From the NCBI GenBank assembly GCA_947627985.1, contig CANQYD010000001.1:62001-126000 (forward strand): 64,000 nt of DNA. The letters run 5' to 3'. The DNA is from an uncultured Clostridia bacterium. GTDB taxonomy: Bacteria; Bacillota; Clostridia; Oscillospirales; Ruminococcaceae. Below the pieces are notes generated by a model, which saw nothing but the letters and a program-made list of their open reading frames with translations, was not told the DNA's origin and did not search any database. How positions within the stretch are numbered: position 1 is the stretch's first letter; every line of letters begins with the position of its first letter. Below, one piece after another: positions 18,365 through 28,392 of this stretch. A program made the position numbers and the translations under genes.

Positions 18365-21256
18365 ATGAAAAAATTTCTATCACTCCTCTTGGCTACGCTG
18401 ATGATTATCGCGCCCATGAGCGAGTATTCGGACCTGACACTTTTTGCGGAGGAAAGCGAATCTGCACCGATCGCCCCGGATGAGGGCTTTTTGGCGTTTC
18501 CGGACAGCATGAAATCCTCCGTGATAACGATCGGTCGGGATATCTTTGCCGACCCTGCGCAGGAAGCCGAGGACACGCAGAAGGAGATAGATAAAATACT
18601 TGACGATTTTGAAGGATACGGCTTCAACACCGTCATCATCGACACCGAATGCGACGGAGTGACCTACTACGAGATCGACGAGCAGATATACACAAGAGGC
18701 TCACCCCTCAATATGCTGCTTGATTCCGCGGTCGCAAGGCACTTCTTTATATACATAACTTTTGATGTGAACGCGGCTCTGCGAAACAGTTCCTACACGT
18801 CTTTGGGGGACAAGATCGATTATCTTGCCTACTGCGTCCACAGAATAACCAGTAAATACCTTATCGACGGCATTATTTTGGAGGATTACTACTCGGAAGC
18901 CGGGGAGGAGAGCTATTCAATATACCGCTCTTCCGGCTCGGGGATAGGGTATGAAAATTGGCTTTTGGAAAATAATGCATATCTCTTCGGGCTTGTATCC
19001 GACGCCATCAGGGCTACAAGCTCCTCCGTCGCGGTCGGGATCGCGATAGACAATATGTGGCTCAACGACTCCTCCGATGAGCGAGGCTCCGACACCGACG
19101 ACGATTTCGAGGCATATAAAGACGGAAGCGCCGACACAAGGGGATATATCCTCGGCGGGCTTGCCGATTTCATGGTGGTATATTGCTACGGCGGACTTGA
19201 AAGCTCCAGCCTCGGTTTCAAAGAGGTATCGTCATGGTGGAACGACCTTGCCGAAGAGGCGGATATCCCGATGTTTATCAAGCACGCTAATTCCCGCGTG
19301 AGTTCATCTGATCGAAGCTGGGCTGTAGATCAGCTCGTAAAGCAGGTCATCGAAAGCGAGAAGCTTTCAAAATACCGCGGAAGCGTATTTGAAAGCTATG
19401 AACAGCTCGGCAGCAACCGCGTCTCCACCGACGCGCTGATGAAATATTACGACGGCAAGATCGACGTAAACGGTCTCTATTCAAACCTTAAGATGGTCCT
19501 TCCCGACAAGCGCGAGTTCGTGACATATGAGCCCACGCAGATTTTCCAGGGTACTTTTGATCCCAACTTCCCCGTCTATTATAATGATGAGGAATTAAAA
19601 CTCAACGAAGCCGGAAACTTCTACTTCGTCGAGGACCTCGACGTCGGTCTCAACACCTTCACATTCCGCAACAAGGCGGATAAGGTCACATACCGCATCA
19701 CAAGAAAAGTCGACGTCTTAAGAAGCGTCCTTCCGGAAGCAGGCACGGTAATGTATGTCGAAGGCGAATCGAGGATCGCGGTAGACGTCATCGCCTACAA
19801 GGGCTCGAAGGTCAGGGCTTCCTTAAACGGCGACACCATCACCCTCCAAGAGGAGGAGATCAGGGCTGACGACCTCGACGCGAACACATATTACACCCAC
19901 TTCACCGGCTACTTCGAGGCTCCCGAGGGAATCGTCGGCGAGGAGCAGGACCTCGGAAACATCACGATCTCCGGCTCTTACGACGAATTCAGCAAGGAAT
20001 CGGAGACCGCGGCTCAGGTCATCGTCAACGCGATACCCGTAACAGCCGAGGCGGCTCAGCTCGTGAGGATCAAGCATGACAATACTTTAACATATGATTA
20101 CTACACTACGGATAACATCGCAAACCCGACGAGCCCGCGTCTGCCGGCGGGTACGGTTGATCTGTATGTCAACACCGTCACCTACAATACCCAGTCCGAA
20201 GGCGTGACAAGAAGCTACGACTACTATCTCACACAGTCGGGTCTCAGAATAAGAGCCGACGCATGCGAGCTCATCGACGGCTACACGTTCATCGACAACA
20301 CCGCGGTCTTTAACGGCGCGTACACAAGCGGAGGCGACACGGTCCTGAGCTTGCAGCTGGGATATCAGACGCCGTTCACGGTCTCCTATGATTCTTTAAG
20401 CTATGAAAATCCGAACAAGGGCGATTATCTTGTAAGCAGCTTCAAGCCGGAATATGTTCTGATCACGTTCGATCACCTGACTTCCTACTCCGGCACGCCT
20501 TACTTCTCGGGAGACTGCATATTCAACTCCGGCGAGTGGAACACCGTCACCGTCAACGGCGAACAGAAATATCAGCTTAGATTAAGGCTTTCAAGACCCG
20601 GCGTGTTCATGGGTTACAAGTCGAGCTACGACGGAAACGGCGGGCTCACCATCACCTTCAACGGCTGTCCGACGTCGCTGTCCGGTGTGACGATCGCCAT
20701 CGACCCCGGTCACGGCTACAACACCAGCGCGACTTCGGTTGACCCGGGAGCCGTGGGACATGTAGTCGAGGCGGATATCAACCTCGCGATCGCAAAAGAG
20801 CTGACTTCTCAGCTAAGAAATGCCGGAGCAAACGTCTATATGCTTCCCTCCGACACGACATACATCAGCGTCTACGACCGCTCAAGCTACGCAAGAAGCC
20901 ACTACGACCCGGATATCTACATCGCCGTCCACTGCAACTCTGTGGAAAAGGGCGAGGGGGTCCGAGGGGTCGAGGCGTATTACTTCACGCCGTTCAGCCA
21001 GCCGCTTGCGGCAGCCGTATCGAGGAGGATGGCGAGCTACTACGAGCAAAACGTCTACGGCGACGGCAAAAACCGCGACAGAGGCGCCAAGTACAACTAC
21101 TTTGCCGTCACGCTCGAGCAGGAGTTTGCCTCAATTCTTGTCGAGTGCGGATTCGTCACCGACTACGACGAGGCGATGGCGATGAACAATCCCACCCATC
21201 AATCCGGTCTTGCCGGGGCAATAGTCGAAGCGGTCCGGGATTATTTACAGCGTTAA
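18365..21256 (+). CDS. Large secreted N-acetylmuramoyl-L-alanine amidase with N-terminal glycosyl-hydrolase-like domain
   Basis: C-terminal amidase_3: VTIAIDPGHGYN...DINLAIAKELTSQLRNAGANVYM...YIAVHCNSVE...ILVECGFVTDYDEAMAM; N-terminus DGIILEDYYSEAG resembles the catalytic region of the preceding gene. Confidence 0.88.
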   Translation: MKKFLSLLLATLMIIAPMSEYSDLTLFAEESESAPIAPDEGFLAFPDSMKSSVITIGRDIFADPAQEAEDTQKEIDKILDDFEGYGFNTVIIDTECDGVTYYEIDEQIYTRGSPLNMLLDSAVARHFFIYITFDVNAALRNSSYTSLGDKIDYLAYCVHRITSKYLIDGIILEDYYSEAGEESYSIYRSSGSGIGYENWLLENNAYLFGLVSDAIRATSSSVAVGIAIDNMWLNDSSDERGSDTDDDFEAYKDGSADTRGYILGGLADFMVVYCYGGLESSSLGFKEVSSWWNDLAEEADIPMFIKHANSRVSSSDRSWAVDQLVKQVIESEKLSKYRGSVFESYEQLGSNRVSTDALMKYYDGKIDVNGLYSNLKMVLPDKREFVTYEPTQIFQGTFDPNFPVYYNDEELKLNEAGNFYFVEDLDVGLNTFTFRNKADKVTYRITRKVDVLRSVLPEAGTVMYVEGESRIAVDVIAYKGSKVRASLNGDTITLQEEEIRADDLDANTYYTHFTGYFEAPEGIVGEEQDLGNITISGSYDEFSKESETAAQVIVNAIPVTAEAAQLVRIKHDNTLTYDYYTTDNIANPTSPRLPAGTVDLYVNTVTYNTQSEGVTRSYDYYLTQSGLRIRADACELIDGYTFIDNTAVFNGAYTSGGDTVLSLQLGYQTPFTVSYDSLSYENPNKGDYLVSSFKPEYVLITFDHLTSYSGTPYFSGDCIFNSGEWNTVTVNGEQKYQLRLRLSRPGVFMGYKSSYDGNGGLTITFNGCPTSLSGVTIAIDPGHGYNTSATSVDPGAVGHVVEADINLAIAKELTSQLRNAGANVYMLPSDTTYISVYDRSSYARSHYDPDIYIAVHCNSVEKGEGVRGVEAYYFTPFSQPLAAAVSRRMASYYEQNVYGDGKNRDRGAKYNYFAVTLEQEFASILVECGFVTDYDEAMAMNNPTHQSGLAGAIVEAVRDYLQR

Positions 21257-21298
21257 TTAAATTTTGCGACAAATGTCAGAAAGGCAGGAGAAAATAAA

Positions 21299-22147
21299 TT
21301 GTATAAAATCCTTAAGAAGCGGGAGCTCAACTCTCAGGTGACACTGATGGAGCTCTACGCACCTCTCATCGCCAAAAAGGCGAAGGCGGGGCAATTCGTC
21401 ATTTTCAGGATCGACGAGTTCGGGGAGAGGATTCCTCTCACGATCGCCGACTGCGACGTTGAAAAAGGCAGCGTGACCATCATCTTCCAAAAGGTCGGGA
21501 GATCGACGATCATGCTCGGCAACCTAAACGAAGGCGACAGCATTTTGGACCTTGTGGGACCTTTAGGCGTTCCGACCGAAATCCCCGAGGGAGCCAAAAA
21601 AGTCGCGGTCATAGGCGGAGGTGTAGGCTGCGCGATAGCATATCCCCAAGCCAAGGCGCTCTATAAAGCGGACGTGGAGGTCGACGTCATCGCGGGATTC
21701 AGAAGCAAAGACATCGTTATTTTGGAAGATGAAATGCGCGCCGTATCGACAAATCTTTACATCACGACGGACGACGGCAGCTACGGCATGAAGGGTTTCG
21801 TCACTAATAAGCTTCAGGAGCTCATCGACGCGGGAAATAAGTATGACTGCGTTATCGCGATAGGTCCGGTCCCGATGATGAAATTCGTCTGCGCCGTAAC
21901 AAAGCCCTACGGCATCAAGACCATCGTCTCCTTAAACCCGATAATGATCGACGGCACCGGAATGTGCGGAGGCTGCCGGGTAAGGGTAGGCGGTCAGATA
22001 AAATACGCATGTGTTGACGGACCCGATTTTGACGGTCACGAGGTGGATTTTGACGAGCTGATGAAGAGAAATTCCGCATACAGGGATATCGAAGCCCACG
22101 ACAGAGAGCACATTTGCAGATTGACGGGAGGAATTGCCAATGCCTAA
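21299..22147 (+). CDS. Sulfide/dihydroorotate dehydrogenase-like FAD/NAD-binding protein (NfnA/NfnAB small-subunit-like)
   Basis: TTG start; ferredoxin reductase fold, CGGCRVRVGGQIKYACVDGPDFDGHEVDFD [2Fe-2S] ligands. Confidence 0.88.
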   Translation: MYKILKKRELNSQVTLMELYAPLIAKKAKAGQFVIFRIDEFGERIPLTIADCDVEKGSVTIIFQKVGRSTIMLGNLNEGDSILDLVGPLGVPTEIPEGAKKVAVIGGGVGCAIAYPQAKALYKADVEVDVIAGFRSKDIVILEDEMRAVSTNLYITTDDGSYGMKGFVTNKLQELIDAGNKYDCVIAIGPVPMMKFVCAVTKPYGIKTIVSLNPIMIDGTGMCGGCRVRVGGQIKYACVDGPDFDGHEVDFDELMKRNSAYRDIEAHDREHICRLTGGIANA

Positions 22148-23522
22148 CATGCAGCCCGAAAAAACGCGCCCGTATGAACAGGACCCGAAGGTCAGGGCGC
22201 ACAATTTCAAGGAGGTCACCTCCTGCTACACCGAAGAGGAAGCCTTAAATGAGGCTCAGAGATGCTTAAACTGCAAGAACAAGCCCTGCGTATCGGGTTG
22301 CCCCGTCGGCGTGAGAATACCCGAATTTATTGAAAAGATACGCGAAGGCTGCATCTCCGAGGCGTACGACATCATCAAGACCACAAACGGTCTGCCTGCC
22401 GTCTGCGGCAGGGTCTGCCCGCAGGAGAGCCAGTGCGAATCGAAATGCGTGCGGGGGATAAAGGCTGAGCCGGTCGGTATCGGCAGACTTGAGAGATTTT
22501 GCGCCGACTACATGGCGGACAAGTCCCAAGTCCCCGAAAAGCCGGAGCCGAACGGTCACAAAGTCGCCATCGTGGGATCGGGTCCCTCGGGACTTTCCTG
22601 CGCGTCAGACCTTGCAAAGCTCGGATATTCGGTCACGATCTTTGAAGCGTTTCACACCGCCGGCGGAGTTTTAATGTACGGTATTCCCGAGTTCAGGCTC
22701 CCGAAAGCCACCGTGCAGCGCGAGATCGACGGCTTGAAGGCTCTCGGAGTGGATATAAAGACGGATATGGTAATAGGCAAGATTCTTTCTGTGGACGAGC
22801 TCTTTGAGCAGGGCTATGAAGCCGTATTCATCGGCACCGGCGCCGGGCTTCCGAACTTCATGAATATCCCCGGCGAGTCGCTTGTCGGAGTTTTCTCGGC
22901 TAATGAATACCTGACAAGAACCAACCTCATGAAGGCTTATCTGGACGAATACGACACGCCTATCTCCAAAAACAGTGCGATTGCCGTTGTAGGCGGCGGA
23001 AACGTCGCTATGGACGCGGCAAGATCGGCTTTAAGACTTGGCGCAGATAAGGTTTACATCGTCTATCGCCGCTCAGCCGATGAAATGCCGGCAAGGCGGG
23101 AGGAAGTCCATCACGCGGGCGAAGAGGGGATAGAGTTTAAATATCTCACCAACCCCGTCGAGATTTTGGGCGACGAAAACGGCAGAGTGAGGGCGATTAA
23201 GTGCGTAAAGATGGAACTCACCGAGCCCGATCAAAGCGGCAGAAGGGGAGTAAAGCCGATACCCGATTCCGAGTTTGAAATTCCCGTGGACGGCGTCATC
23301 ATGGCTATCGGCACCTCTCCCAACCCGCTTATCAGATCAACCACTCCTGGACTTGAGACCAACCGCCGCGGCTGCTTCGTCGTCAACGAGGACATGCTCA
23401 CGACACGAGAGGGAGTTTATGCCGGAGGAGATGCCGTCACCGGAGCCGCAACCGTCATCTTGGCGATGGGCGCCGGAAAACAGGCTGCCGCTGCTATCGA
23501 CAGGTATATAAAGAACAAATAG
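22134..23522 (+). CDS. NADPH-dependent glutamate synthase-like flavoprotein (GltA/NfnB type)
   Basis: RCLNCKNKPCVSGCPVGVRIPEFI...CGRVCPQESQCESKCV; GSGPSGLSCA; overlaps previous gene. Confidence 0.9.
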   Translation: MPMPNMQPEKTRPYEQDPKVRAHNFKEVTSCYTEEEALNEAQRCLNCKNKPCVSGCPVGVRIPEFIEKIREGCISEAYDIIKTTNGLPAVCGRVCPQESQCESKCVRGIKAEPVGIGRLERFCADYMADKSQVPEKPEPNGHKVAIVGSGPSGLSCASDLAKLGYSVTIFEAFHTAGGVLMYGIPEFRLPKATVQREIDGLKALGVDIKTDMVIGKILSVDELFEQGYEAVFIGTGAGLPNFMNIPGESLVGVFSANEYLTRTNLMKAYLDEYDTPISKNSAIAVVGGGNVAMDAARSALRLGADKVYIVYRRSADEMPARREEVHHAGEEGIEFKYLTNPVEILGDENGRVRAIKCVKMELTEPDQSGRRGVKPIPDSEFEIPVDGVIMAIGTSPNPLIRSTTPGLETNRRGCFVVNEDMLTTREGVYAGGDAVTGAATVILAMGAGKQAAAAIDRYIKNK

Positions 23523-23532
23523 GAGGTAAATT

Positions 23533-23931
23533 ATGTTTAAATCCGTATTGCTGACTGCCGCTCCGACCGGAGCAAGCGCCGCAGGATCGATGTACACCTT
23601 AATCTTCATGGTGCTGATGCTCGTCGTCCTCTACTTCATCATGATAAGACCCCAGCGCAAGAAGGAAAAAGCCGACGAGGAGATGCGCAAGAACGTGCAG
23701 GTCGGCGACGAGATCGAGACGGTCGGCGGGATCGTCGGAATAATCGTCAAGGTCGAGGAGAAGACGGTCGTCATCGAGACCAGCTCCGACCGCTGCAAGA
23801 TGAGGATCAAGAAGTGGGCGATCGCCCAGAATGTCTCGGCGACCGAGGAGAAAAACGCCGCTGCCGAGAAGGCAAAAGCAGCCAAAGAGGAGAAAAAAGG
23901 CAAGAAAGACGAGCCCATCGAGAAGGACTGA
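23533..23931 (+). CDS. yajC: Preprotein translocase subunit YajC
   Basis: YFIMIRPQRKKEKADEEMRKNVQVGDEIETVGGIVGIIVKVEEKTVVIET. Confidence 0.93.
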   Translation: MFKSVLLTAAPTGASAAGSMYTLIFMVLMLVVLYFIMIRPQRKKEKADEEMRKNVQVGDEIETVGGIVGIIVKVEEKTVVIETSSDRCKMRIKKWAIAQNVSATEEKNAAAEKAKAAKEEKKGKKDEPIEKD

Positions 23932-23945
23932 TTCTAAAAAGCTTA

Positions 23946-23988
23946 TCCCCCGAATATCGTTTATAAAAACGGTATCGGGGGATTTTTT
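23946..23988 (+). terminator. Terminator-like hairpin abutting the next start codon
   Basis: TCCCCCGA...TCGGGGGA with inner TATCGTTT/AAACGGTA stem, then TTTTTT directly before ATG 23989. Confidence 0.8.
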
Positions 23989-24360
23989 ATGCCATTTTTC
24001 AAAGCGGTCAGAATAGGTCTTTTGGGAGGTTTCGGGGTATTTTCGGCGGCATGTATCGGGGTGTCTTTACTACAGCAGTTTATGGATATTCCCGACCCCG
24101 TTATGAGCTTTTTCGGGATATTTATCCTCGGGCTTTCGTCGTTTTTCTCGGCATATTTTTCCACTCAGCTCTGCCGAACCAAAGGTCTGATACAAGGGCT
24201 TATCTGCGGCTTTGCGGTCTTTATGATATTATGCGTCTTTTCAATCATCTTTTCCGCCCCCGAGCTCAGTTTTGACATCTTAAAAAAGGCGCTTGCGATC
24301 ATCATCTGCGGCTCGGTCGGGGGTATCAAAGGAATCAACACAAAAAAGACCGGGCTGTAA
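23989..24360 (+). CDS. TIGR04086-like membrane protein
   Basis: ~120 aa, several TM helices, adjacent to yajC as in other Clostridia. Confidence 0.65.
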   Translation: MPFFKAVRIGLLGGFGVFSAACIGVSLLQQFMDIPDPVMSFFGIFILGLSSFFSAYFSTQLCRTKGLIQGLICGFAVFMILCVFSIIFSAPELSFDILKKALAIIICGSVGGIKGINTKKTGL

Positions 24361-24407
24361 TAAAGTTGTCCGAGCCGGAATATAATTTACAAAAAAAGGA
24401 GATTTCA

Positions 24408-25268
24408 ATGGAAAGCAAGATCACACAGGCTTTGGAGCTTTTGCCGGCGCCTGCCGCTTCGGCAGTCAGGGCGTTCGGAGCTCTTGAAGATATCGATGAG
24501 ATACGCCTTCGCTCACACCGACCTCTGACCCTTTCAATCGGTCGCAGGGACGCTGTTTTAGACTATAAGACCGAAGCCGAGGACATCGAATCGGTCTTTC
24601 GCTCGGCGTTCAACTATTCTTTGCATACCCATCAGCGAGAGCTTTTAAACGGCTCGGTGACTGTTAGAGGAGGCTGCCGGGTCGGGATATGCGGCACTGC
24701 CGTCACGGGAGCGGGAGGCGTCGAGAGCGTAAAATACATAAGCTCTGTAAATATTCGTATCGCAAGGGAGATAAAAGGGTGCGCCGACGAAGTGATCAAT
24801 ACATGCTTTAAAAGCGGCCCCAAGGGACTTTTGGTGATAGGTCCGCCGGCTTCCGGAAAGACCACTCTTTTGCGGGACATCTCCCGCCAGCTCGGCTCGC
24901 GTTTTAGAATATCTTTGATAGATGAGCGCGGCGAGATTTCGGCAGCCTCGGGAAGTATACCGCAAAACGACGTCGGCATTTTAACTGACGTATTCTTTTC
25001 CTACCCGAAAGCCGAAGGGATCGAGACAGCCGTTCGGGTGATGAGTCCGCTTGCGGTAATAGTCGATGAGATAGGTTCAGAGCGCGACCTAAAAGCCCTT
25101 GAATTCGCGCTTCACTCGGGGGTAAGCATAATTTCAGCCGTTCACGCGGAAAATCTTGAAGACGCTCTTAAAAAGCCGATCATCAAAAGTCTCTACGACT
25201 GCGGAGCGTTTTCCTATGCCGCGGTGTTAAATCATGAAAGAAAAGCGGAGGTGGAAAAAATTGTTTAG
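24408..25268 (+). CDS. spoIIIAA: Stage III sporulation protein AA (ATPase)
   Basis: LLVIGPPASGKTTLLRDISRQL...SLIDERGEIS; first of the eight-gene spoIIIA cluster. Confidence 0.95.
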   Translation: MESKITQALELLPAPAASAVRAFGALEDIDEIRLRSHRPLTLSIGRRDAVLDYKTEAEDIESVFRSAFNYSLHTHQRELLNGSVTVRGGCRVGICGTAVTGAGGVESVKYISSVNIRIAREIKGCADEVINTCFKSGPKGLLVIGPPASGKTTLLRDISRQLGSRFRISLIDERGEISAASGSIPQNDVGILTDVFFSYPKAEGIETAVRVMSPLAVIVDEIGSERDLKALEFALHSGVSIISAVHAENLEDALKKPIIKSLYDCGAFSYAAVLNHERKAEVEKIV

Positions 25269-25728
25269 GATATATCTCTGCGGCGCTCTGAGCCTGTCGA
25301 CATTCATGATCTCAGCCGAGCTTCACCGTCTCCGCGAAAAGGAAGCGGACGAGCCGAAGAGGCTTGCGGAAGCGGTCTCGAAGATGATACCCCTTGTATG
25401 CTACGACTCAGCCGACGTCTACACCCTCTCAAAGAGCGCTATGACGGGCTTTCCGGAGTTTTCAAAGATCACTGCCGGCAATTTCCCGGAGCAGTGGAAA
25501 AGCGCCTGCAAGACTATACATGATCCCGAATCCGCAAAGCTGATGAGCCTGTGCGGAGACATCTTGGGCTCAAGCGACGGCGACAGCCAGATCGAGCGGC
25601 TGCGGCTTTTGAGAAGCGATTTAAGAGCAAGAGCGGAGGAGCTGAAAAAGCGCTGTCAGGGCACGAAGAGGCTCTATTACACCCTCGGGGCGCTGTCGGG
25701 GCTTGCGGCGTCGGTGATGATGATTTAA
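25234..25728 (+). CDS. spoIIIAB: Stage III sporulation protein AB
   Basis: Position in operon; N- and C-terminal TM segments. Confidence 0.85.
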   Translation: MKEKRRWKKLFRIYLCGALSLSTFMISAELHRLREKEADEPKRLAEAVSKMIPLVCYDSADVYTLSKSAMTGFPEFSKITAGNFPEQWKSACKTIHDPESAKLMSLCGDILGSSDGDSQIERLRLLRSDLRARAEELKKRCQGTKRLYYTLGALSGLAASVMMI

Positions 25729-25737
25729 GGAGAAAAA

Positions 25738-25932
25738 ATGGACGTAACACTGATTTTTCAGATAGCGGGTCTCGGGATAATCGTAGCCGTGCTGAGCCAG
25801 CTTTTAAAGCGCGCCGAGAGGGACGAGCAGGCGCTGATGATAACCATAGCGGGGCTTGTCATCGTGATGGTTATGCTTGTAAACGAGATATCCGACCTCT
25901 TTGACACCGTCAGAACGGCGTTCGGCTTCTGA
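25738..25932 (+). CDS. spoIIIAC: Stage III sporulation protein AC
   Basis: 64 aa, two TM helices, position in operon. Confidence 0.9.
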   Translation: MDVTLIFQIAGLGIIVAVLSQLLKRAERDEQALMITIAGLVIVMVMLVNEISDLFDTVRTAFGF

Positions 25933-26321
25933 TGGACATCGTAAAAGTCGCCGCGGTATGCATGATAACGGCGATCCTTGCAAAAGTCATACAGCCGACA
26001 AACCGCGATCTTGCGGCTGTTTTATCGGTCTCGGCGGTAATCTTCTGCGCTTTTATCGCCATAGACGGCATAAGCGGAGTATTTTCGGGCGCCGACGGGC
26101 TTTTAAGCGGTGCGGGAATACCCTCGGGCTGCCTGTCCGTCGCATTCAAAGCCTTGGGAATATGCTACATAAGCGAGCTTTGCGCGGCTTCCTGCCGGGA
26201 CTGCGGGGAGACGGCTCTTGCCTCGGCTGTCGATATGTCTGGAAGGGTCGCGATATCGCTTCTCATGCTCCCGCTGATACGGCAGTTTATCGAGATTTGC
26301 AGGGCGGTTTTAGACGCATGA
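25932..26321 (+). CDS. spoIIIAD: Stage III sporulation protein AD
   Basis: MDIVKVAAVCMITAILAKVIQPTNRDLAAVLS; position. Confidence 0.9.
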   Translation: MDIVKVAAVCMITAILAKVIQPTNRDLAAVLSVSAVIFCAFIAIDGISGVFSGADGLLSGAGIPSGCLSVAFKALGICYISELCAASCRDCGETALASAVDMSGRVAISLLMLPLIRQFIEICRAVLDA

Positions 26322-27415
26322 AAAAGCTCCTGACGATCCTCTCGGCGCTCCTTCTTGCCCTCGCTTTTTCGGTGACCGTTTACGCGGAAGATGATTTGGG
26401 TGAAGATATCTACAGCTCCGTGGGCGGGATAGATATTGACGATGTCAAAGATGATCTTTCAGACCTCGGAATAGATCCTAATGAACCCGAGACCGTAGAA
26501 AATCTGAATCCGCAGTCGGCGGTATCATATATAAAAAAGCTCTTCATGTCGGCGCTGAGAGGACCTTTGACGATGATCCTGACAGTGCTCGTCTTTGCCG
26601 CGATATGTTCCGTCTCCCAAACTCTGAGCTTCAAGGCGGGGGTCTACGGGGAACTCTTTGTGCTCGTATGCTTCATATCATTAAGCGGAAGAGCCGTCGA
26701 AGCCTTTTCACTCGGGGTCGGAGCGGTCAAAGGCGCAAGCGGCTTCATGCTCTCATATATCCCGATATTCGGCTCGATTGCAGCCGCTTCGGGAAATCTC
26801 TCGGCAGCCGTTTCCTACAACGCGATACTTTTATATTTCTGCGAAGCCGCGGCGCTTGCGGCATCAGGAATTTTAAGACCTCTTCTCTGCTCGATGCTTG
26901 TCCTCTCGGCGGCACAGGCTTTAAGCCCCGAGCTTGCGGGTATAACATCGGCGATAAAAAACGCCGTGACCACGCTTTTAGGCTTTGTGATGACGATGTT
27001 TTTGGGGATAATCGGCTTGCAGAGCGCCGTCGGCAGGACTGCCGAGGGGCTTGCCGTCAGAGCCGGGAAGTACGCCGTCTCAAGCTTTGTACCGGTGATC
27101 GGATACTCTTTATCGGAATCCTACCGAACCGTCAGCCTGAGCCTGAGTGCGATAAGAACGGCTGTCGGAGCCTTCGGAGTTGTCATAATCTGCCTGTTTA
27201 TGCTCTCGCCGATAATCTCAGCCCTTGTCTACAAAACCGCCTTCATTCTCTGCGGGTGGATATGCAGGCTGACCGGTGCAGAGCGGCTTTGCGGGCTGAT
27301 GTACGGTCTTGCCGACGTCTTTTCCTTCCTCTCGACGGTGCTTATCTTCTTCATGCTTATGCTCACCGTCGCGACGGGAATGCTGATACTTTTGGGAGGG
27401 ACGATCCTCACATGA
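26318..27415 (+). CDS. spoIIIAE: Stage III sporulation protein AE
   Basis: Multi-TM protein from ATG 26318 overlapping spoIIIAD stop; track start 25901 is out of context. Confidence 0.9.
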   Translation: MKKLLTILSALLLALAFSVTVYAEDDLGEDIYSSVGGIDIDDVKDDLSDLGIDPNEPETVENLNPQSAVSYIKKLFMSALRGPLTMILTVLVFAAICSVSQTLSFKAGVYGELFVLVCFISLSGRAVEAFSLGVGAVKGASGFMLSYIPIFGSIAAASGNLSAAVSYNAILLYFCEAAALAASGILRPLLCSMLVLSAAQALSPELAGITSAIKNAVTTLLGFVMTMFLGIIGLQSAVGRTAEGLAVRAGKYAVSSFVPVIGYSLSESYRTVSLSLSAIRTAVGAFGVVIICLFMLSPIISALVYKTAFILCGWICRLTGAERLCGLMYGLADVFSFLSTVLIFFMLMLTVATGMLILLGGTILT

Positions 27416-27876
27416 AAACTCTCGCCGGGATAACCCTTGCCGTATGCGCGCTTTCGGTCGTCCACACGGCTCTTTCGATGCTTGCGCCCGATAGGTACCG
27501 CCGAGAAATGCGGACGATAGTCGCGCTCATAGCTGTTGCGGCGCTTGCTCATGTGATATCGGGCGCGGATTTTTCCTATGATGATTTTGATTTCGGGGAT
27601 TTGTCGGGCGGTGCATTTTTAAGCCGCGACGACCTAATAAAAAAAGAACTTGAGGACAAGATTTCCGACTATATATCCTCTCTTTTATCGGAGAGGGGGA
27701 TAGTCCCGAAAAAAATCTCGGTGACTGCGACTATTGACGGGCAGCGGCGCATATCTATTACAAAGGCAAGTCTTACCTTAGACCGGACCTACCGCGAGGA
27801 GGAGCCTAAGATATCCTCCCTGATACGGGAGAACGTGGCAGACATTCCGATAGATTACTTTTACGGGGACGGATAA
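27412..27876 (+). CDS. spoIIIAF: Stage III sporulation protein AF
   Basis: MKTLAGITLAVCALSVVHTALSMLAP; ATGA overlap with spoIIIAE; position. Confidence 0.85.
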   Translation: MKTLAGITLAVCALSVVHTALSMLAPDRYRREMRTIVALIAVAALAHVISGADFSYDDFDFGDLSGGAFLSRDDLIKKELEDKISDYISSLLSERGIVPKKISVTATIDGQRRISITKASLTLDRTYREEEPKISSLIRENVADIPIDYFYGDG

Positions 27877-28380
27877 ATGATTGAAGAGATAAAAAAGAAG
27901 CTCGGCGAGAAGCCCGCTCCGAGGCTGCTGATATATTCCGCGGCTGCCATAATCTGCGTTTTGCTGCTGCTGTTTTTAAAAAATCCCTCGGGCGACGACG
28001 TCAGAATCCCGGATATTCCCGTCGATGACATAAAGCCCGAGGCAACAGATTACGCCTCGGAGCTTGAAGATAAACTGCGGCTCATCGTCTCCGAGATCGA
28101 AGGCACGGGAAAAGTCAGCGTGATGGTGACGGTGTCGGGAAGCGAGGAGAAGATATATGCCGAAAACATCAGCGAATCTGACGGCAGAAGCGACTCGGAG
28201 ACCGTCATCATCGGCTCCAAAGAAGCGCTTTTAAAAGAGATCAGACGACCCGAAGTCACGGGTGTACTGATCGTCTGCTCGGGCGGCGACAGACCGCAGA
28301 TAAAGGAAAAGGTGGTAAATGCGGTATCTACCGTATTGAATATACCCACAAGCAAGGTTTATGTGACCAAATCAGAATAA
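27877..28380 (+). CDS. spoIIIAG: Stage III sporulation protein AG
   Basis: LEDKLRLIVSEIEGTGKVSVMVTVSGSEEKIYAEN. Confidence 0.93.
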   Translation: MIEEIKKKLGEKPAPRLLIYSAAAIICVLLLLFLKNPSGDDVRIPDIPVDDIKPEATDYASELEDKLRLIVSEIEGTGKVSVMVTVSGSEEKIYAENISESDGRSDSETVIIGSKEALLKEIRRPEVTGVLIVCSGGDRPQIKEKVVNAVSTVLNIPTSKVYVTKSE

Positions 28381-28392
28381 CAGGAGGATTTT

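Noticed and set aside
25901-26320. Long N-terminal extension of spoIIIAE and of the 26605 ORF for spoIIIAF in the ORF track
   Set aside because: They overlap spoIIIAD/spoIIIAE out of frame. True starts are ATG 26318 and ATG 27412 by operon overlap and homology-like N-termini.
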